From contig OX579633.1 in NCBI GenBank assembly GCA_951230915.1, positions 26,384,574 to 26,448,573 on the forward strand: DNA of 64,000 nucleotides, given 5' to 3'. A program made the position numbers and the translations under genes. Position 1 is the first letter of the stretch, and every line of letters begins with the position of its first letter. The notes below the pieces were generated by a model. That model was not told where the DNA came from. It saw nothing but the letters and a program-made list of their open reading frames with translations, and did not search any database. The DNA comes from Antitrichia curtipendula. Taxonomy: Eukaryota > Streptophyta > Bryopsida > Hypnales > Leucodontaceae. Positions 34,214-47,238 of the stretch are shown one piece after another.

Positions 34214-37013
34214 TACCAATAATAGGTGTTCCTAAATATGACCTTAACTTTGAAAATTTATAGTATATTCATATAGACTCTGAAAGATCTCAAACAATGT
34301 GCTTTCACTTTTTCTTTTAGTTACTAATATTGTGATATGATATTTTTCCCAAGTTGTGTTTAGAATTGCTGGTTTGAGAAAAAGTGTATGTTTTTGGTGT
34401 GGATATCTTTGTGGTAATTTAGCTCAAAGAATTAGATCAAGGCATAGCATCCTCCCGGTTTGTGTAGATCTTCAGTGGTCTTGGAACTCAAGCTATCATG
34501 AACCTATTCTCTACATCTCAAACTTGGGGGCTGCATACTTGCGTATGATGATCGTATTGATTCCATGGTTTCATACTTGCGTACCATAATCATACATATT
34601 ATGTGTATTTGGAGGCACTAAATCAGTGCAAAAACAATGAATATCAATAATGTATGATTCTTATACTATTATCAGTATAGTTTAGGTGCATTTTGGATAT
34701 CACATTTGTATAATTAAAGTACATCAGTTGTACGCTTTTGGAAAAAATTTAACGACATTGATTCAATGTGTCTAAATACACTTAATATGTACAATTATAG
34801 TACGCAGGTATGAAGCTACGGAATTAGTACAATATCTGTTAAAAAATCATCCTTCTTTAAGTTTGAGATGTATTGGTACTCAAATCTAATATTTGATAGG
34901 ACTTACATATTTTTAATACTAAATAGTACACGATGCACTAATGTTGAGTTTGATAGTTGGTTGGTATCATAAACTCTAGAAGTATCAAATTGGCGAACTA
35001 TCATAGAGGATAGGTCCAACTCTGAACGCATCCCCCAAATTCCAGATTTCAATGCAAAATTTGAAAATCCAATGTTGACCACATTTGAAAACACCCACGA
35101 CTTGCCTATAGTATTAATGTGTATGGTAGAGATACTAATTTGATTGGTTGGGATTAAATTTGCCCACAAATTGAGGTTCTACCTGGCACTATTCATGCGT
35201 AATGTGGCCAACGTCAAAAGTGAGAGGGGCTTGGAGCTTACAAAGCAACAAGCCAGGTGCAAATTGTCTTGAATTGTACAACTGGTGGGACTCATTTTGA
35301 AGCCCAGGCATGCCAAACCATTTGATGCAACAATCTGGCGTGCCCTGATGGAAATGCTCTAAAGTTTCCTCAATGGAATTGTCACAGAGCAACTGAAATG
35401 CTAATGTGGGAGGTGTGGCCAATTTTTCCAATTAATTTATGATCCAATGTAGCCGATATTGAACTTTGCATTGTCACGGGGTTGCCATCTTTTCCTAATA
35501 GACTTGGAAAAAAGAAGAGCTCTAAAGAGCTTATGATTATCTTCACAACAACTCCAAGAAAATCCCCATCCAATGGCGTGATCATAGGTCAATTCAAAAA
35601 ACATGCTCCAATGCAACTGATATTGGAATCACTTTATTCCTTGTCCTACCATTTTCCTTCTCAAGCCTAGCAAGTTAACAAAATATAAAGAGCCCGCAAG
35701 TTGTCTTACAATAAGAAAAGTCATAATTTTGTCATACCTCTTTGAACTTTGTTATTTGTGCCAATAAATTGAAACTTTCTTTTTCTATGAAAGTTTTTTT
35801 TTAATATAGAATCTTTTCCTCTTTTTTTCGTAATGAAAAAAAAATCTATTTGAGGTTTGGATTTCTAGCTTTGCATTGGGCAAATTTTAAAAAAGTCACC
35901 GGAATGGAATGAGGTCCACCTCCCTCCATTTCAAAATTTTGATATTGTTATTGTTTTTGTTCCTAGATTGGAAATGCTCTCAACAAACTAAAAAGTATCT
36001 GGTTGTGTGTTCTTTCTACCTTGATCTCTACACCACTCCCAACTATGGGTCCATAAGTGCAATAAAAATTTACATGGTTGCTATGAGAATCTATGAGAAT
36101 CACTAAGGTAGTGTGCTCATAAAGCAATCCTTTAAGGATTGGTCGGCCTTTCTAATTGTTTTTATATGACCAAAAATATTTTCCCTTATTTTCCTTATTT
36201 CTCTTGTTGCCTTATTTCCCTTATTTTCCCCTATTTCCCCCTATTTTTTCGTTGAAGAAAAATTAATGCAAAATCTAGCACAAGTGGTTTCATTTTTTTG
36301 GAGCATTTACAAATTACTTATGCATTTCCAAAGAATTTTACAGTAAGCACCTATTCTTGATCTTAGGCCTTGCAAAACCCACATAGTTGTAGTCTGAAAA
36401 AAATATGGCTTGACCAAAAACAAGTACTACAGCATTTATAAAGTAATACATGAGGTTCTTAAATGCAACCATTACTCAACTTAAATAGACCCTAAATTCT
36501 TTTTAACATTTGTAAGAAGGCAATTGAGCAACCAATTCTCGTTTAGAAAATTTAAGTGGATATACCTTGGCTTTGAAGTGGACCCTTCCTGGCTCTTATT
36601 CCATCCATTGGTGAAGTATGAACCAATATCTAAAAAATCTTATTATGCTTTTACATTATTGGCAATCCATTTTATAACCACTTACTATCTATTTTAGAGC
36701 TTTCTATAAGGTTTGTTTGAAGAAGGGTGTTGCAATAAGAGCCCACTACTATATATGATGACGCACACTCAACTAGCTCAAAAATGAGTTATAGTTTTTG
36801 CTTTCTTGGCCTAGACCCTAAAGGCTAGCAAGGTAGTCAAGAAGTTGTAAGGGGCGTGACTTGGTGTAGCTCTATACTAGTGCAAGCAAGAATGCACGAC
36901 CCTATACAAATTTAAGCAATAAGCATAATTTCACTTTTGGGAGAAACAAAGTGGAAGTATAAGTGTATTATATTTTCCAATTGAAGCTACACAAATAGTG
37001 AATTTGGGTTGCC
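34214..37013. other. AT-rich spacer, nothing recognised
   Basis: Frames at 34903-35169, 35189-35431 and 35382-35585 (all -) lie in a slightly richer patch (35170-35670) whose translations look weakly protein-like, but I recognise no family. A pyrimidine-rich tract of CCTTATTTTC units lies at 36181-36252. No other structure seen. Confidence 0.4.
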
Positions 37014-37017
37014 TTAA

Positions 37018-37691
37018 CCCTAAAGGTCCAAATATTGTTTTCTTCGCAAAGTAGCAATTTTGGGAAGTTCACTACAAACGGAATTTTTATTTTTATTTTT
37101 GAAAATTTCACACAACATGATTCCAAGGAGTAGCTTTAAGGTCCAAATTTTTTTTTAATAATTTTTTACTACATGGTTAAAAGCTATTGCATGATATATA
37201 ATTTTTGTTGCTTGGCGGGCAACCTAGGCAACTAAAAAAACTTTTTAAAAATCACTTTTTTTAAAATAAAAATTTGAAATTGGTTCTCTATATTTCTTTA
37301 TACATAGTAGAAATACCATACCTACCTAAAAACTAAAACTACTTATAACTTTCATCTCATTAATCAAAATGGAATGATTCAAAGCTTTCCATGTATAAAG
37401 AAATCTAGAGAACCAATTTCAAATTTTTATTTTAAAAAAAGTGATTTTTAAAGAAGTTTTTTGAGTTGCCTGAGCTACTTGCTGAGCAACAAAAATTACA
37501 TATCATGCAATAACTTTTTAACCATGTAGTCAAAAGTTATAAAAATTGTCGGGCCTTAAAGCTACTCCTTGGGCACATGTGGAGTGAAATCTTCAAAGAA
37601 AAAAAAGAAAAATTATAAACATTTATTACGTTTGTAGTGAACTGCCTCAAATTGCTATGTTGCCAAAAAATGGTGTTTGGACCTTTAGGGG
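37018..37691. mobile_element. TTAA-flanked piggyBac-like element, fold-back type, copy 3
   Basis: Starts CCCTAAAGG after TTAA (37014-37017) and ends CCTTTAGGGG before TTAA (37692-37695). The two halves are imperfect inverted copies of each other, so the whole 674 bp could fold into a long hairpin. The stretch at 37254-37275 (CACTTTTTTTAAAATAAAAA) is the empty equivalent of the site occupied by the element at 596-1447. Confidence 0.7.
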
Positions 37692-37695
37692 TTAA

Positions 37696-38748
37696 CAATT
37701 AGGTTGCCTTACCTAGAGAAGTAACATCATGACTCACTACTTGTCCACATGGAGGCGCATGTGACTCTCTATACTTGGGCCATGACCGAGTGTGTAGTCT
37801 ACATTTTGTCAATCTCACAAAAATCGAGAACTATAGTATAGGGATTCCAAAATAAAGGGAATGGTCAAATATTCCAACATATTGTGGCTAAAGTCACTTG
37901 TATGTAAGAATAATATGAAATATATATTTAATTAACAAACAATTTCAAACTACCTCAAGAGGTCAAATTCCTACCTTAAAAGTTAACAATCTGTCACTCA
38001 AATATTAGACACCAACAAAAATTTACTCTTTTAACAACCAAATATCTAGCCTAACCACATTAGAAGATGAAATCTAACTCTAGGCTGCAATTAACCGATA
38101 GCAATTCAAAGACAAATTTTCAATACATATTTCAAGCATAGAAATACTTCTCAATTCAACTTGTATCCAATTTTTTTTTTCTTGCGTTCTTGAATACGGT
38201 TGTTTTCCCAAATTTGTTTTTTACGCCAAAACAACTAGATTTGTACCTAATTATTCTTCAGAAAAAAACCATTTCCAAATTCTCTAAGACAATTTGTTCT
38301 ATACACCCTCAACAAGATTGAGTCCACTCATTATGGTTCCAATATTTCTCATAGTAACAACTTATCAATATTATTTATTACATAGTTAGACAGAAACAAT
38401 TAGTGAACTCACTCGCTCAATTGGCACATGACAACTTGTCACAATTCATACAAACATTATCCAATCACTGGTATTTTTTCTTCACAACTTAATAGAAATA
38501 ATACATTCAAATTTTAGACATTATTCCCAAATCCACTCATTGGAATAGTTAGAACAATAGAACCTCAATTCAAATTGTCACTGGCATCAACAACTCTCAA
38601 AACAATGAGACAATTTGTCCCCAATCATACCCACACAAGAGACACAAGAACACATAGTCAATTTGTGACCACAAAAGTACACATCAATAATCCAATCATT
38701 AGATTCACTTATGCTAGAATAATTGTAACAATATGTCAAGGCTTCTCA
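37696..38748. other. AT-rich spacer, nothing recognised
   Basis: Short frames only. It ends at the 8-bp target duplication CTACGAGA (38749-38756) of the hAT element; the 174-codon frame starting at 38575 crosses that boundary and is spurious. Confidence 0.5.
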
Positions 38749-38756
38749 CTACGAGA

Positions 38757-41700
38757 CAACGTTTTTTTTAGGCTTTTTGAGAAAGAGCTCGGGTGGCGAC
38801 AATGTAACTTTTTGGAGCAAACCAGTGGCGACTTTATTATTTTTTCAATCGAAATAGTTCTGGTGAACCCTAGTTTCTGTAACAACATTTCTGGCTCTAC
38901 AATATTAGTTTTTGTAGCTGGTACTTGGCAACACGCTAAGTTTTTTTGGAACAAATTGGCAACACAATACATTTTTTTCAACACATTTACAATGTCCTTG
39001 GCGAAAAGCATAATTTTAATAAGGAAAATTGGCGATAGTTGGAAAAAAGTCGAACAACAATTTTGTCTCAATGCCCAGTTCACCATCGCCCTCCTGTAAG
39101 TTCTTCCCTATGTATGCACTAATAGAAAGACAACGATTCATATGTCCAAGCTAGGAAAATCTAAACAACAGACAAATGTTTCATGACCAAAGCTAAATAC
39201 ATAAACATTACTAATAACCAGGGAGCAAGACATAACAACATAGAACGGTAGCAAACATATCCTAACAAATACAACACGACCAAATACAACACAGTGCAAG
39301 TCCTACTTCGACCTAATCTTGTTAAAGCTTCTGAGAGATTACGAGTGGTGGTGAACTGGGCATTTCAACTGAATCCAGCAGACGTTGAACTTCAGCGAAA
39401 TTTCATCATCGACTTGGGAATCCTGCACAGACCATAGTCACCACACAAAGTTAGTCTTCCTTCCGATTTGAACTCTTCCACTCGTCATAAGCAACGTCGT
39501 AGGGGAAATCGGAGAGGCTGTAGAACTCTTGCGCATGCATGCCCACTACAAGTGGCAGATGCATGGAGAGTCGATTTTGAAGTCTGTTCTTCATGAAACT
39601 GAGGATACTAAATGTTCGTTCGTCCTCTACGCTTCCGAGGACTGTCACAACTGCGAGCTCCACAATCTTCATGTACTCCGACAGCTTGTTCTTGAGTAGA
39701 CCATTGCTTTCAATTCGATGCTACAACCTAGTCAGCGGGTTCACGGGTAGATCTCCTTGCATGGCGGCATAGGCGTTGCCCTTCATGGCAAGCTTGAACA
39801 TACAAGCTTGTTCGTCAAGTTGTTGAATTGATAGAACAGGCTGGGCCACCTTCCCGTCCAACTTCTCTGGGCGAAGTGGAGCCTCATCCTCTATGTCACT
39901 TGGTGACTGAGAATCAGCGCCCATCGCAGTAACTGACCGTGCCACCCTCCCTTTTGTCTTCTTCATGTTGGCAATGGCGAATGTTTTTGGGATCCCGTAG
40001 TGGTCCTTGATTATGGCCAGGTGTTTCACGAAATCTTCCTCATCATTTTGCTGTAACCAATACTGCGGATAAACAAACCCGAAGGCATCCATTAGCTCTG
40101 ACGCAGGGAATCGCTCTTCCAATTCGGCTATGAGATTTTCTGCAGCACCTGTCACAGGATGCACAAATTTATGTTAGTTAGCAAGCAAAGCCTACATCTT
40201 CACGAACAATGCGGGAAAACAAGGTAAATAGACGAGAAAAGGTCGCAAACCTATGCACGCCTTCTTGACATCCGCCACGATGCCCGCATACAACTCCCTT
40301 GTCACTGGTTCTGTTTTCATTTCCTGCTTCCCAAGCTGTACACCTGCAGGTGCACCAACTGGCGGTGTCGGGTGCAATACAATTCAATGGCTAGTTGGGA
40401 TGCTATACCCAGTGGGGGTGAAATGCAAAGCCTCCGCAGCTTGAACGGCGTTCAAATCCAAGGTGTCAGATGCGGTTTGGACCCATGACATGGGGATCGC
40501 GTCATGCTTGACGTGCATGAGTCCCTTGAAGTCCCAGAAATTGTCTTGCGTGAATGCAGTGCTCTCATCGACATAGAAAGCTATTACATCAGCTATGCAG
40601 AGCTGAATGGCAGACACATAGTCGCACACAAAGACTTCACGACTTTGGGCAAACTGCATCAAATTGTGCACAGCACGCAACAAAAGCAACAATCCCGACA
40701 ACCCAAGGAGAATCTGGATGTTCGTGAGGTGGTCGAGGTTTTTCTTAGCTAGAGCCATCAACTTCTTATCCACCTTCACTTTCTGGCCCGTAACATCCTG
40801 CAGCGTGACTTGGGAATCAAGCCACATCTTCACGAGCAATGGTCTATACTCATTCATGACACGCACTGAAGGTGATAACATGCTTATCCACCTTGTCTTT
40901 ATGTTCTTCAAGATTTTCAGGCCTTTGGACTGCATCAGTTCTGCTAACTTTACGAACTCCAGGTGGCGCTTCAAAGAGTGGGCGAAGAAAGCATGGATGG
41001 ACTGCAACATGTCATCAATTCTGCCCACTACTGGAAGGTTGCTCAATGCCTTCACAGCAAGATTGGTCATGTGAGCCTGAGGCATAACAAAGAAAGATGT
41101 TATTGGTTGTCACAAAAATGCATTATTACAGTATTTAGAAATGAACAAAACATGGTCGAGATCTTACCATGCAATGGACGCCCACTACTCGTGGCACATG
41201 CTTGTCCTTAAGCTGTTTGACAATCCCTGTTTTTTTCCCCTGAAAGCTATTCACACCATCTGCCACAAACAACCAGGAGATCATGTCAAATACTTTCCAC
41301 TTTCTCATCTTCATATCACATGCAATGCACAACTTCACCATGCAGCAAACATCACGCATTCCACAACAGACACGCACAAATCAGAAAGGCTTACCTGCTC
41401 CGAATGAAGCCATACGAGCAACCAAGTCGTCGTCGTTGTCCAGCCCACCAAAATTCTTCACGGCTTTTACAATGACTAAGGTGAGGTTGTTACTGCTAGC
41501 GCCATCAACAACACGCTCCAATGAAAGCAGCATCGGCAGACACTCCCAGGCTTCGCACAGATAGCCGTGGAGCGATATCTAACTTTGGTTATCAACAATT
41601 GTTACCTCATCGCAGGTTACCGAGAAGAATCGCACCGACTTCATGACCTCGGCGGTCTTTAGCTGCACCTGATGGGGGAGGCATTCGGCGAGCTTCCACC

Positions 41701-43507
41701 CTGCATTGTCGGACCAGTGACGACGAGGAAGCTTCGGCACCTCCATGAATGTCAACAGCGGTTGCAACGCCGCGTACTCTAATATGGGACGCCCTTCCTG
41801 GAATAGGTGGAGGATAGTTGCAAACTGGATCTTCTTCTTCTTTGCTCGTTCACCTTTCACCACTGCTAATTATTGTACAACGGTAACATGGTTTCTCCCA
41901 GCGTAAATCCTCTTATGTCGCAAGTGCTTGCAGTTGTTGGCAATGTACCACTGGCCCTTCTTAATTCCATTCGCCATGTTACGCGTAGCCTTGCACTTAC
42001 CGCCATGCATGCTTGCTTAGAGTGTCCCATTTTGGCGTCAGAATCTTCGGCTTCCCTGTGATCTGACTACAGACAATGCACTTCACAAACTCAGACAACC
42101 CGTTAGAACCACAAAAAAGATCAGTCCAGGGCAAGCGAGCGGCCCATGTGTCTTGAAATTTCCTGGTGGTGTTGTAGTTCTTCTTTGGTAACTTCTCTGT
42201 CTTCTGAGGGATAAACTCCTCGTCCGAGTATTCATCAACCTCTTCGATCACTGGCAACTTACCCTTACCTTTACGAACTGTGGCAGCTGCAACTGCGTCT
42301 AGAGTCTGGCCAATTGCTGTTGATCCTTCCGATGACAAAGCAACTATCTCCACAACAGAATCAGAACATACAGGCGCAGCGGACACATGTAAAATATGAG
42401 TATCGTTAGTAAGCAATACCACAGCCGGATTCGACCGACAACGTTGCATATGGTCATGGGCCGCCTTCCTCTTTCGAGGTTGTTCACATACAGACATGCC
42501 CTTACTTTGGCTGCAACTCGCATTTCCTAAACTCTCAGTGCAAGGGACATTCGATACAGATGTGTTAGAATAAATTGACCCAGAATGCAGCACCGTCGAG
42601 GTGATCCCTAATGAGGAAGACGACGATCCAGTGCTCAGGAGGCGCTGATAATAACGAAACAACGCTGAACCTTTCTCGACCACCATTGCGGTGACGACAA
42701 ATTGACCCACTCACCTCCTAGTCTCCCACTTATCAGCAAGCAAACATGCAGAAACCAATCACTCAAAAATCTCAGTGAAGCAAAATAGCACGATCAATGA
42801 CAAGTGGCAATAAAAAGCTGGAGCAGGAACATGACCCTAAACAAAATAGAACATAAAGATTAGTGGAAATTCAACGAGAAAATAAAACAGTGAGCGCATG
42901 AGCAAGAGCAAAAACACCGGAAAATCGGAAGTAGCACACATACAAACCCTGAATCCTTCTTCAAACATGGAGAACAAGCTGCAAAATTGAGCAATTGCGG
43001 ATCCTAAACTATGAATTGTAGCACTCTTAGAGGGCGGCATGATCGCAACCACGTACTTGTTTGAGTTGTTTCTGCTCAAAATTGCTTCCACTACCACAAA
43101 CCGCTCAATTGCTCATCATCTCAGGGAGTCCAAGAAAAGCACGGAAGAGTACAGACATGTTAGTTAGGAATAAAAAAACTGGCGACACACTCTTTTGGGC
43201 GGGTTCATGTCCGGGCGAAAACAACATCGGCCAATGGCGCTGCCTCCCGCGAAGGTCTCCTCAAGCTGGCACCACAACGTCAAAATCGTGCATAGGATTT
43301 CGCCAGGTGGCGCCATCTCCCCGCTTGTAGCCGAATCATGAGGGCGACACAGGGTTGCAGCCTGTCAAATCCTGGTGACTTAATGATGCTGGAAGGTAAA
43401 TTTCTGGCTCCTAAAAATTTTTAGTTTACCATGTTTTACCCCTTTTTTGGAACCCTCCCCTTTTTTTTCCGCCATCTGGCTTTATTTCGCCCCTTAAAAA
43501 AACGTTG
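38757..43507 (-). mobile_element. Full-length hAT DNA transposon
   Basis: The ends are CAACGTTTTTTTTAGG on the left and, read inward, CAACGTTTTTTTAAGG on the right (15 of 16 identical). The exact 8-bp direct repeat CTACGAGA flanks them (38749-38756 and 43508-43515), the target duplication length of the hAT superfamily. It is 4751 bp. The transposase gene lies on the - strand at 39451-42686. Subterminal regions are rich in TGGCGAC/TGGCGCC words (for example 38794, 38826, 43181, 43306), candidates for transposase binding. The CAACG terminus differs from the CAGGG/TAGGG ends common in plant hATs. Confidence 0.9.
39451..42686 (-). pseudogene. hAT transposase gene (BED finger, five exons) with four stops and a frameshift
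   Basis: Exons read leftwards: 42686-41395, 41259-41168, 41076-40251 and 40148-39451, with canonical GT-AG introns of 135, 91 and 102 bp; the first block also contains a frameshift. The start ATG is 42686 (MVVEKGSALF). A Ser-rich and basic N-terminal part (PRKRK) precedes a zinc finger (VKCIVCSQITGKPKILTPKW..LSKH). Downstream come the hAT core with TCDEVT, GVHCMAHMTNLAVKALS and KTRWISMLSP, and the C-terminal dimerisation region (SVEDERTFSILSFMKNRLQN). Breaks: an extra or missing base at 41997-42000 (CGG TAAGTGC), TAA 41870-41872, TAG 41579-41581, TGA 40384-40386 and TAG 39721-39723. In each case protein-like family sequence resumes in frame after the stop. The nearest relatives, from memory, are BED-finger hAT proteins common in moss and animal genomes. 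It cannot make an active transposase as it stands. Confidence 0.85.
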
Positions 43508-43515
43508 CTACGAGA

Positions 43516-44406
43516 TATTAACTTACACAATTTCCAATTTCTAACTCACACATGCAAATAATCCAAGTACACATAATTACACACAACAAAGACAATTTGC
43601 TCAATTACTTACACAAAATCAAGTCTAATCATTGAATCAATGCTTCAAGTTGGCGACTTATACACGCACACAATATATATAGAAAGACAAATTTAGGTGC
43701 AAATACTATACTATATACAAAATATTATATTGACAATTTATATTTACATACTAGAAGAGTTTACCATGTACAGAAAAATAAAAAAACAAACTGGCAACTT
43801 GCCTTCCAAAAAAATCCAAGAAAGTGACAAAAAAATGAATGACAAATTGAAACCCTATATGCCACCCAAAAGCAAAGACGACCATTCACTTCAACCAACA
43901 TCTTCCTTTTGCTATCCAGACTTTTCACAACCTTTAAATTCCTTTTACTATGTCAATTTGTTTGCAATCTTCCTCTAATGTGAATTGAGCTTAACAATTA
44001 GCTTGTTTTTAAACCAAACATGGCAAATTGTCAAAATTCAAAAAATTCACACAACTACATAGTGCACCAACCCATACAACACACATGGTTCCTAATTTAC
44101 TGCATCCTTCTATAGTAAGAGTACATATTTATATAGTATAGAATGTCAAGAAATTAGTGTAAAGTAACCTAATTTCACTATTTAGTATATAGTAATTCAA
44201 GCCTTTAACAAATAATGGTACAACTTCTTCAATTCTTTGAGGAGGATAAATACTTCATCTCATATAGAAGATCACCTATTTTTAGTTACTTAGGTAGTTT
44301 GGCCCATGTGCAGCATGGAGAAGGTTGGGGAATTTTTTTAGGTAGTTTTTTTCAATTACTTAGGTAGTTTGGCCCAAGGCACCAAGGCACTCATCTTTTG
44401 TAGGTT
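43516..44406. other. AT-rich spacer, nothing recognised
   Basis: Begins with the right target duplication of the hAT element. No frame with a motif. A 40-bp block ending in TACTTAGGTAGTTTGGCCCA occurs twice (near 44285 and 44355). Confidence 0.45.
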
Positions 44407-44760
44407 CTAATTAGGTTGTCGATCTTTTCGTGGTCGTGTCGCCTTAGATGCAGAGGGCGATGGACTTCCTCGTTTCCTTAGAGGTATTGTTGGTAGAGAG
44501 CTTGGAAGGTTGGTCAACTTTGGTGATTGACAGTAGTACATGAGCAATGAGACTATGACTGCAGGAATTGAAAAGCAGTATATTCATCTTGGCATTGTGT
44601 GAGTGTTATATCATGTAGTACGGAATAATTCATAGAAGAAATATAAGCATGCAAAGATTTAACGTACCATGCATTGGTATAATTGGAGGTTGGGGTGCCA
44701 TTGCAGGTGGAGGTGTCGGTACATGTCGAGCAGTAGTTCAGTAGGAGTAGGCATGAAGTT
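44407..44760 (-). CDS. Possible two-exon gene fragment, Pro-rich then membrane-like then basic tail
   Basis: Read leftwards, a proline-rich frame (HVPTPPPAMAPQPPIIPMH) ends at a donor GTACGT near 44667. After an acceptor CCTGCAG the frame continues in phase from 44558 (IVSLLMYYCQSPKL), runs into a Pro/Ser/Arg/Lys-rich tail and stops at TAG 44407-44409. The Pro-rich exon has a TGA close upstream in its frame, so an earlier exon or a disabling change is needed. I recognise no family. It could be the 3' end of a real gene, a captured fragment, or chance. Confidence 0.2.
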
Positions 44761-46869
44761 CATTTTCCATCACTAATTCTGAAGTGCACAAGAGAAATGA
44801 AATGAAACGTCGCATCGCAAGTAAGCTTTGAATCAGTACTTGACAACTTTGGATCGGTAACCTTTGTTTCCTCCAATCAATTGAACTATTAATTGGAGCA
44901 CTTCAATCCTGATACACATACTACACTATTGACAGGACCCGACCGGATTAAAAAACTGTGACTTTGAGAGTCAGTGATCAATGTACGTCTAGCTAGAAAG
45001 CTTGTTAGTTACCACGTTACTTGAATAGAAGAAGGCATTCTGATGGTGAGTGACATTGAAATTGAAATCCAAAGAAAATCTGGAAGTTGCAACCTAGCAG
45101 TTCAAGATCGTGAGGATAAACTTACAAGTCAATGAAGTTTCAACTTCCAAGCTTAAATTGAAGCAAATCTGACCACAATGCCAATAAATTTACAACGATA
45201 TCGTCAAGTAACTGCATATTTTCCTTAGGAATATCTGAAATGGATTATTATACCTACAATCATAATTCCTAATGCATGCCCACTTTATAAAGTACTTGGC
45301 TTGACTAAATAATAGCAGAAGTCCATCAGATCACTAACCAAAACATACTAAACTGAAGAACAGTCAAAGTCTATCGTTTTGATCTTCGAATGCATGCATG
45401 GATGGATTCAACCCAAACTATGCGCACACTTTTTATTATCAGTATTACTATTGGAATGTTTTTAGTGAATAAGAGTTACAACAAATATATGCTAATTAAC
45501 AATGGAAAACATACTCAATGTCAACATTCACAAATTGAAAAACTGAACCTGAATGTGCACACGTTGAAGCCTGCATTGCACTCATGCAACACATACCACT
45601 GATGGGTCCCAAATCATATATATAAAAAATGATCAATGCATAGAGTTCAATCTACAAGGATTCTCAATCAATTGTATTTTCTAGACAAGAAGAATTCAAG
45701 TCACAGATAAACAAAAAATTAAATTATACTAAAGAAAAAACAAGAGACTAACCTTGCGATCACAATAAGAGAAGAAATCAGCAAATTGCAATTGTTTGTG
45801 AAGCGCTGATCAAATTGACACAATCTTCTTAGAATTGCGATTATAATTTATAAGGCATGAAGAGTTATTTACAGGAGTTATGAGCAAGGTTGTTGAACGA
45901 TGTTAATCAGAACTTGACGGCACTTGAAAGTCACCGTTCTATTCTTAGAATCCCGCAGTGCTAAGTAATGGCTTCTATTTTGACAAGTTACGTAGAACCG
46001 ATCCAAGGTCTTTCAAATCTACGCTTCTCCAAGATTTCATGTTACGAGAACTTGGGATTGTTTGTCAGTGCTCTACCTAAAATCCACATCTAATGTTTTT
46101 AAAATTGTTATTTGCATGTGCCAATTGAGTAGCCAGGTAGGTTTGGCATTTACTAAAGGCCATTGGTATGAACATTGCACAGCTACTTCCTTCAAACTCT
46201 GCAACTACAATCTTCACAAAGTCTTGGTGTGGACATACTGTTAGAAATTGCAATTCCTATAATTTTAAGAAATTCAAAATCGATTAGAAAAAAGACTGTA
46301 GAAGCTACATTTTTTAACTCACTTGCATCTAAAATCAAATATATCTCAATTCTTTCAAATCAACTAAGAAATCAAGAGTTCTTCATTTTTTTTTAAATCC
46401 AAAATATTAGTATGAAAATGACCAAAACATGTTGTTGTTGATCTTAATAGGTGAAGCAAAATATTGAATCACAACATCAATATATCACAATCAAAGGAAA
46501 ATTTAAAACAATATTACAACACCTTCATTGACTTTCAATTCTTCCTATTGTGAATCCTGGGAATGCCATAATCTTAGAAACATATAATTCAAACACTAAT
46601 AATTGAATCACCTATCACCCTCAATGCATCAGTTGCACTATTAGAGGGTCATTATGCTAATCAACAAGTAAAATTATATTCACTTATGTTGATTGCATTA
46701 AATTATCAATTCAAACTTATGTATCTGTTCAACTCGTTTTCCAACCCTACAATTCTGAATATTTTTAATATTACAGTTTTGATAATATTTAACAAAAAAT
46801 GATTTTATATTTATAGTCACTTGATTAAATCTCCTTTATAGACATAAAAAGACATTAGATGTTTTTTAG
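44761..46869. other. AT-rich spacer, nothing recognised
   Basis: Frames at 45390-45602, 46062-46244 and 46175-46396 (+) show no motif. No repeat ends found. Confidence 0.45.
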
Positions 46870-47150
46870 CCCTTGTGGAGGGTTTCAGCCTCTATGGAGG
46901 GTAACAAGTTCCTTTGAGTTCCCTAGATTCTCACTCTGAAAACTGCACCGCAACAGCTGCCTAACGTGGTAGAGAGATTGCCACATCAGGGTTTTTTTTC
47001 TCATTTAAAAAAAAATTCATTTTTTTTGCATTTTGCATTTTTTTTTAAAATGATGTTTTGTTTTGTTTTTTGTTTCAAAATTCTGACAATGGCCCAACAA
47101 GCCTGAAACGGCCCTCCCCTCCAGACCCTCCAAAACACATCTAATGATCA
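46870..47150 (+). repeat. Dispersed repeat shared with 56390-56690
   Basis: Shares with the later copy the order CAAGTTCCYTTGAGTT, AACAGC, a GTRGTAGAG motif, a poly-A/T tract, then GGGC/AAGCCTGAAACGGCCCTC and AAAACATCTAATG. The ends carry GGAGGGT words in inverse orientation (TGGAGGGT near 46874 and 46898; ACCCTCC near 47128). In both cases a transposase relic lies close to the right. Confidence 0.5.
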
Positions 47151-47238
47151 CTTCAATTTTGATGAAAAGTCTCAAGGCACTTGATTACATTGAAAATAAA
47201 AATAGAATAAAAAAATAGTACTTGAAAACACATACCTG

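Noticed and set aside
38575..39099. 174-codon + frame
   Set aside because: It crosses the exact left boundary and target duplication of the hAT element, so it cannot be an ancestral gene. No motif.
40253..41407. Several + strand frames of 63-136 codons
   Set aside because: Shadows of the hAT transposase exons on the - strand.
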